Origin: CAVDWX01 sp963612735
GTDB taxonomy: Bacteria > Bacillota_I > Bacilli_A > RFN20 > CAG-826
Direction of reading: 5' to 3'
Assembly (NCBI GenBank): GCA_963612735.1
Contig: CAVDWX010000014.1
Location: 1-16,629, forward strand
Length of the DNA stretch: 16,629 nucleotides
Positions 14,632 to 16,629 of the stretch are shown one piece after another (position 1 is the stretch's first letter; each line of letters starts with the position of its first letter). Under the pieces are notes generated by a model. That model ran no database searches and was not told the DNA's origin. It was given only the letters and a program-made list of their open reading frames with translations. The translations under genes were made by a program, and so were the position numbers.

Positions 14632-15423
14632 TTAAAATGAAGGAAACATCGAAGAGATGTCTTCTTTTTTATGGTTTAAATAATCTAATGATTTTTCAAT
14701 TTTTAGATTATTAACATAACTTATATAAGCATTTAGTGCCGATTCTTCAATTTGAAGCTTTTCTTTGATATTTTCTTTAACTTCGCTTGTTATAGAATAG
14801 ACATCTAATACCACGAGTGGATACACATCCTTATATATATCGCACGCGTAGGAAAGGTAATCGATACTAAGATTATTATTTGATTGATACGTAAATAGAT
14901 AATAATTGTTATATGTTTTATTTAAATAGGTAAATGATTCTAATGTAGTAAATGTGTAAATGAATTTATCTTTGTTATAATCATAAATTTTTCTTTTAAA
15001 TGATATATTAGTTAACGCATCTCTTCCGATGTTTTCTAAGACTAATTTACCTTTGGAAAAGATATAAAAACGAGGATAGCTAGCATGTTCTTCAAAAATA
15101 GTGGGATAACTTTCATATAATTTATGGTAAGACTGACTAGGTTCGAATCCATATATTTGATATTCATATTCTTTTTGAATTCTATAAATATATGTCGTGG
15201 CTTCTTTACAGTATGAACAACTACTTCCATATTCATAGAGCATGAAGGAAAATTTATTATCTAAATATGAAATAATAATATCTTCATCGACATTAGTTAG
15301 ATAACTATCTTTATCATTGTTTATAGTGTCTAAATCAGTGATTTTATATATTTTATTACCAGTGGAACATGAGCTAATTAGAAGCGGTATCAATAGTAAT
15401 AAAATCATCCCTTTTTTATTCAT
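14632..15423 (-). CDS. Lipoprotein with thioredoxin-like CxxC motif
   Basis: I do not recognise a named family for this 263-residue predicted lipoprotein. The N-terminus has a lysine-charged start, a hydrophobic core and the lipobox LISSC with C19 as the lipid-bearing residue, so it should be anchored to the outer face of the membrane. Residues 58-75 (FSFMLYEYGSSCSYCKEA) look like the first strand and active site of a thioredoxin fold with CSYC at 69-72. SYPRFYIFSKGKLV (116-129) looks like the cis-proline strand with P117. The rest is Tyr/Asn/Lys rich and poorly conserved. A surface thiol oxidoreductase or disulphide-handling role is inference. The TAGGAG site lies only 1 base before the ATG, unusually close; no better start is visible. 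It faces atpC tail to tail and is divergent from the pyrophosphatase gene. Confidence 0.65.
   Translation of the reverse strand: MNKKGMILLLLIPLLISSCSTGNKIYKITDLDTINNDKDSYLTNVDEDIIISYLDNKFSFMLYEYGSSCSYCKEATTYIYRIQKEYEYQIYGFEPSQSYHKLYESYPTIFEEHASYPRFYIFSKGKLVLENIGRDALTNISFKRKIYDYNKDKFIYTFTTLESFTYLNKTYNNYYLFTYQSNNNLSIDYLSYACDIYKDVYPLVVLDVYSITSEVKENIKEKLQIEESALNAYISYVNNLKIEKSLDYLNHKKEDISSMFPSF
14639..14670 (+). terminator. Probable terminator of the pfp-atp operon, inside the convergent lipoprotein gene
   Basis: GAAG (14639-14642) and ACATC (14646-14650) pair with GATGT (14656-14660) and CTTC (14661-14664), with a 3-base bulge and a 5-base loop, followed by six T (14665-14670). It starts 19 bases after the atpC stop. 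It lies within the last codons of the minus-strand lipoprotein gene, so this DNA serves both as terminator and as coding sequence. The bulge makes it weaker than the hairpin at 4834-4859. Confidence 0.6.
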
Positions 15424-15464
15424 GCTCCTATCTTACATTTAATGAAGTGAAAATAAAATGCTTG

Positions 15465-15473
15465 TGATACAAT
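15465..15473 (+). promoter_or_regulatory. Extended -10 promoter of the ppa-trmL unit
   Basis: TGATACAAT is an extended -10 element (TG at 15465-15466, TACAAT at 15468-15473). No good -35 is seen 16-18 bases upstream, which is usual when TG is present. The start of transcription would be near 15480, ahead of GAGAGGG and the ATG at 15500. Confidence 0.6.
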
Positions 15474-15499
15474 AATTAAGGAAAAGAGAGGGATAAACT

Positions 15500-16063
15500 A
15501 TGCACGCTTGGCACGATGTGAAAAGTTCACGAATTAATAAAGATTCCTTTTTAGCAATGATCGAGATTTCTAAAGGTAGCAAAAATAAATATGAGCTCGA
15601 TAAAGAAACAGGTCATTTAATATTAGATAGAGTCTTATTTACTTCCACGCATTACCCACAAAATTATGGCTTTATTCCTCGCACATTTGCTGAAGATTAT
15701 GATCCACTTGATGTTTTGGTATTATGCAGTGAATCCATATTACCGATGTCATTCGTGGAATGCGTTCCGATTGGTGTTTTAACGATGACAGATAACGGAT
15801 TGATCGATGATAAGATTATCGCCGTTGCCAAAAATGATCCATTTTATAATTGCTTTAACGATATTAGTGAGATTCCACCTCATATCATGGAAGAGATTAA
15901 GCACTTTTTCTCGGTTTATAAAACATTAGAAGGTAAATCCACCGCTATTGACATAGTCGCGGGTAAAGATAAAGCTATTGAAGTTATTTCTCGTTGCATT
16001 CTTGCTTATCAAAGACAAATTGAACCTAAAGTTAAAGCCGAAAGAAAAGCCCGTGGCTATTAA
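15500..16063 (+). CDS. ppa: Inorganic pyrophosphatase, soluble family I
   Basis: This 187-residue cytosolic enzyme hydrolyses PPi to two phosphates, pulling biosynthetic reactions forward. The metal-binding signature D66-x-D68-P-x-D71 (EDYDPLDVLVL) is intact, as are the later aspartates D98 and D103 and K104, equivalents of E. coli D97, D102 and K104. SKNKYELDKETG (28-39) and HYPQNYGFIPRT (51-62) match the substrate-binding strands, and Y139/K141 fit the C-terminal phosphate site. The opening MHAWHDV resembles the HPWHD start of the longer family I forms. GAGAGGG before the ATG supports this start. trmL follows 2 bases after the stop. It is notable that this enzyme would compete for PPi with the predicted PPi-phosphofructokinase encoded upstream of the atp operon. 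Confidence 0.96.
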   Translation: MHAWHDVKSSRINKDSFLAMIEISKGSKNKYELDKETGHLILDRVLFTSTHYPQNYGFIPRTFAEDYDPLDVLVLCSESILPMSFVECVPIGVLTMTDNGLIDDKIIAVAKNDPFYNCFNDISEIPPHIMEEIKHFFSVYKTLEGKSTAIDIVAGKDKAIEVISRCILAYQRQIEPKVKAERKARGY

Positions 16064-16065
16064 TT

Positions 16066-16593
16066 ATGATCCAAATCGTTTTATATCGTCCTGAAAAACC
16101 GGAAAATACCGGTAATATCATGAGAACATGTGTTGCAATTAACGCAACACTACATATTATTGGCCCTATCACATTTTCCATCGATGAAAAGAATTTAAGA
16201 CGAGTGGGGTTGGATTATATTAATTCTTTAAAATATCATTTTTATGAAAATTATGATGAATTCATTAAGCATCATAATGAGGATAGCATCTATATGGTGA
16301 CTAGATATTCAAAAAATGTTTATACGTCTTTTAAATTTGATGATGAAACTAAAGATATCTATCTCATGTTTGGAAGAGAATCAACAGGAATACCTCATGA
16401 TATTTTAAGAAGACATTTATCTCATACGATGAGAATACCGATGGTTCCAGAAGCGAGAAGTTTAAATCTATCCAACTGTGTCGCTATTGTGGCTTATGAA
16501 GTATTATCTCAACTTCGTTTTCCTAATCTAGCAACTGAAGAAGCGATAAAAGGAAATGATTTTCTAATTAATGAAGTTTCAAAACTTAAATAG
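16066..16593 (+). CDS. trmL: tRNA (cytidine/uridine-34 2'-O)-methyltransferase TrmL
   Basis: This 175-residue SPOUT-class enzyme is predicted to methylate the ribose of the wobble base in tRNA-Leu using S-adenosylmethionine. The three SPOUT motifs are present: PENTGNIMRT (12-21, with the RNA-site Asn and Arg), the first part of the knot FGRESTGIP (102-110), and RIPMVPEARSLNLSN (123-137), which forms the trefoil knot holding the methyl donor. RRVGLDY (45-51) matches the TrmL subgroup rather than other SpoU proteins. Its length equals that of the minimal TrmL/YibK proteins, without an extra RNA-binding domain. The ATG lies 2 bases after the ppa stop with no clear ribosome binding site, so it is likely coupled to ppa. 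Family call is firm. Confidence 0.95.
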   Translation: MIQIVLYRPEKPENTGNIMRTCVAINATLHIIGPITFSIDEKNLRRVGLDYINSLKYHFYENYDEFIKHHNEDSIYMVTRYSKNVYTSFKFDDETKDIYLMFGRESTGIPHDILRRHLSHTMRIPMVPEARSLNLSNCVAIVAYEVLSQLRFPNLATEEAIKGNDFLINEVSKLK

Positions 16594-16603
16594 AAAAAAA
16601 TCT

Positions 16604-16612
16604 TGATATAAT
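16604..16612 (+). promoter_or_regulatory. Extended -10 promoter candidate for the gene beyond the window
   Basis: TGATATAAT combines TG with a perfect TATAAT (16607-16612), 11 bases after the trmL stop. The -35 region is weak. Transcription would start near 16619, at the window edge, so the gene it serves is not visible. No terminator hairpin is seen between trmL and this site. Confidence 0.45.
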
Positions 16613-16629
16613 CATACATATTCTTTTGC

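Noticed and set aside
1..16629. Possible use of TGA as tryptophan (Mycoplasma code)
   Set aside because: TGA terminates glpK, pepP and atpB at family-typical lengths, Trp is encoded by TGG, and no gene requires reading through TGA.

Overview
The window is AT-rich DNA packed with genes and uses the standard bacterial code. TGA ends several genes (for example the glycerol kinase and ATP synthase a subunit genes) and Trp is TGG. Strong AAGGAGG-type ribosome binding sites and the protein families point to a low-GC Bacillota/Mollicutes-related bacterium, perhaps an Acholeplasma-, Erysipelotrichia- or RF39-like lineage. That placement is inference; no rRNA or other clear marker is present.

Layout. 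(1) Bases 1-4833, plus strand: the 3' end of an IMPACT/YigZ-family gene, then a tight run of Mrp/Nbp35-type Fe-S carrier ATPase, Xaa-Pro aminopeptidase, glycerol kinase and a DUF5677-like protein. A bidirectional hairpin (4834-4859) closes this run. (2) Bases 4884-6524, minus strand: a TGS-domain nucleoside (uridine-like) kinase with its own promoter. (3) Bases 6525-6754: a divergent control region with facing sigma-A-type promoters and a 14-bp perfect palindrome. (4) Bases 6755-14620, plus strand: a PPi-type phosphofructokinase followed without a gap by a complete F-type ATP synthase operon in canonical order (atpI-like, B, E, F, H, A, G, D, C). It ends at a hairpin inside the next, convergent gene. 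(5) Bases 14632-15423, minus strand: a lipoprotein with a thioredoxin-like CxxC. (6) Bases 15500-16593, plus strand: family I inorganic pyrophosphatase and the tRNA methyltransferase TrmL. An extended -10 promoter for the next gene lies at the right edge.

How the genes fit together. The core theme is energy metabolism. The phosphofructokinase has the Asp/Lys pair typical of PPi-dependent enzymes and appears co-transcribed with the ATP synthase. A soluble pyrophosphatase that would consume the same PPi is encoded just beyond the operon. The c subunit has two carboxylates in its ion site (E21 and E54) with the Thr/Tyr pattern of Na+-type rings, so the enzyme may run on Na+ rather than H+.

Most of the window is conserved housekeeping. 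I found no mobile element, CRISPR array, tRNA, rRNA, or obvious defence or biosynthetic island. The points most worth a second look are the c-ring chemistry, the pfp-atp linkage and the divergent nucleoside kinase/PPi-PFK pair.
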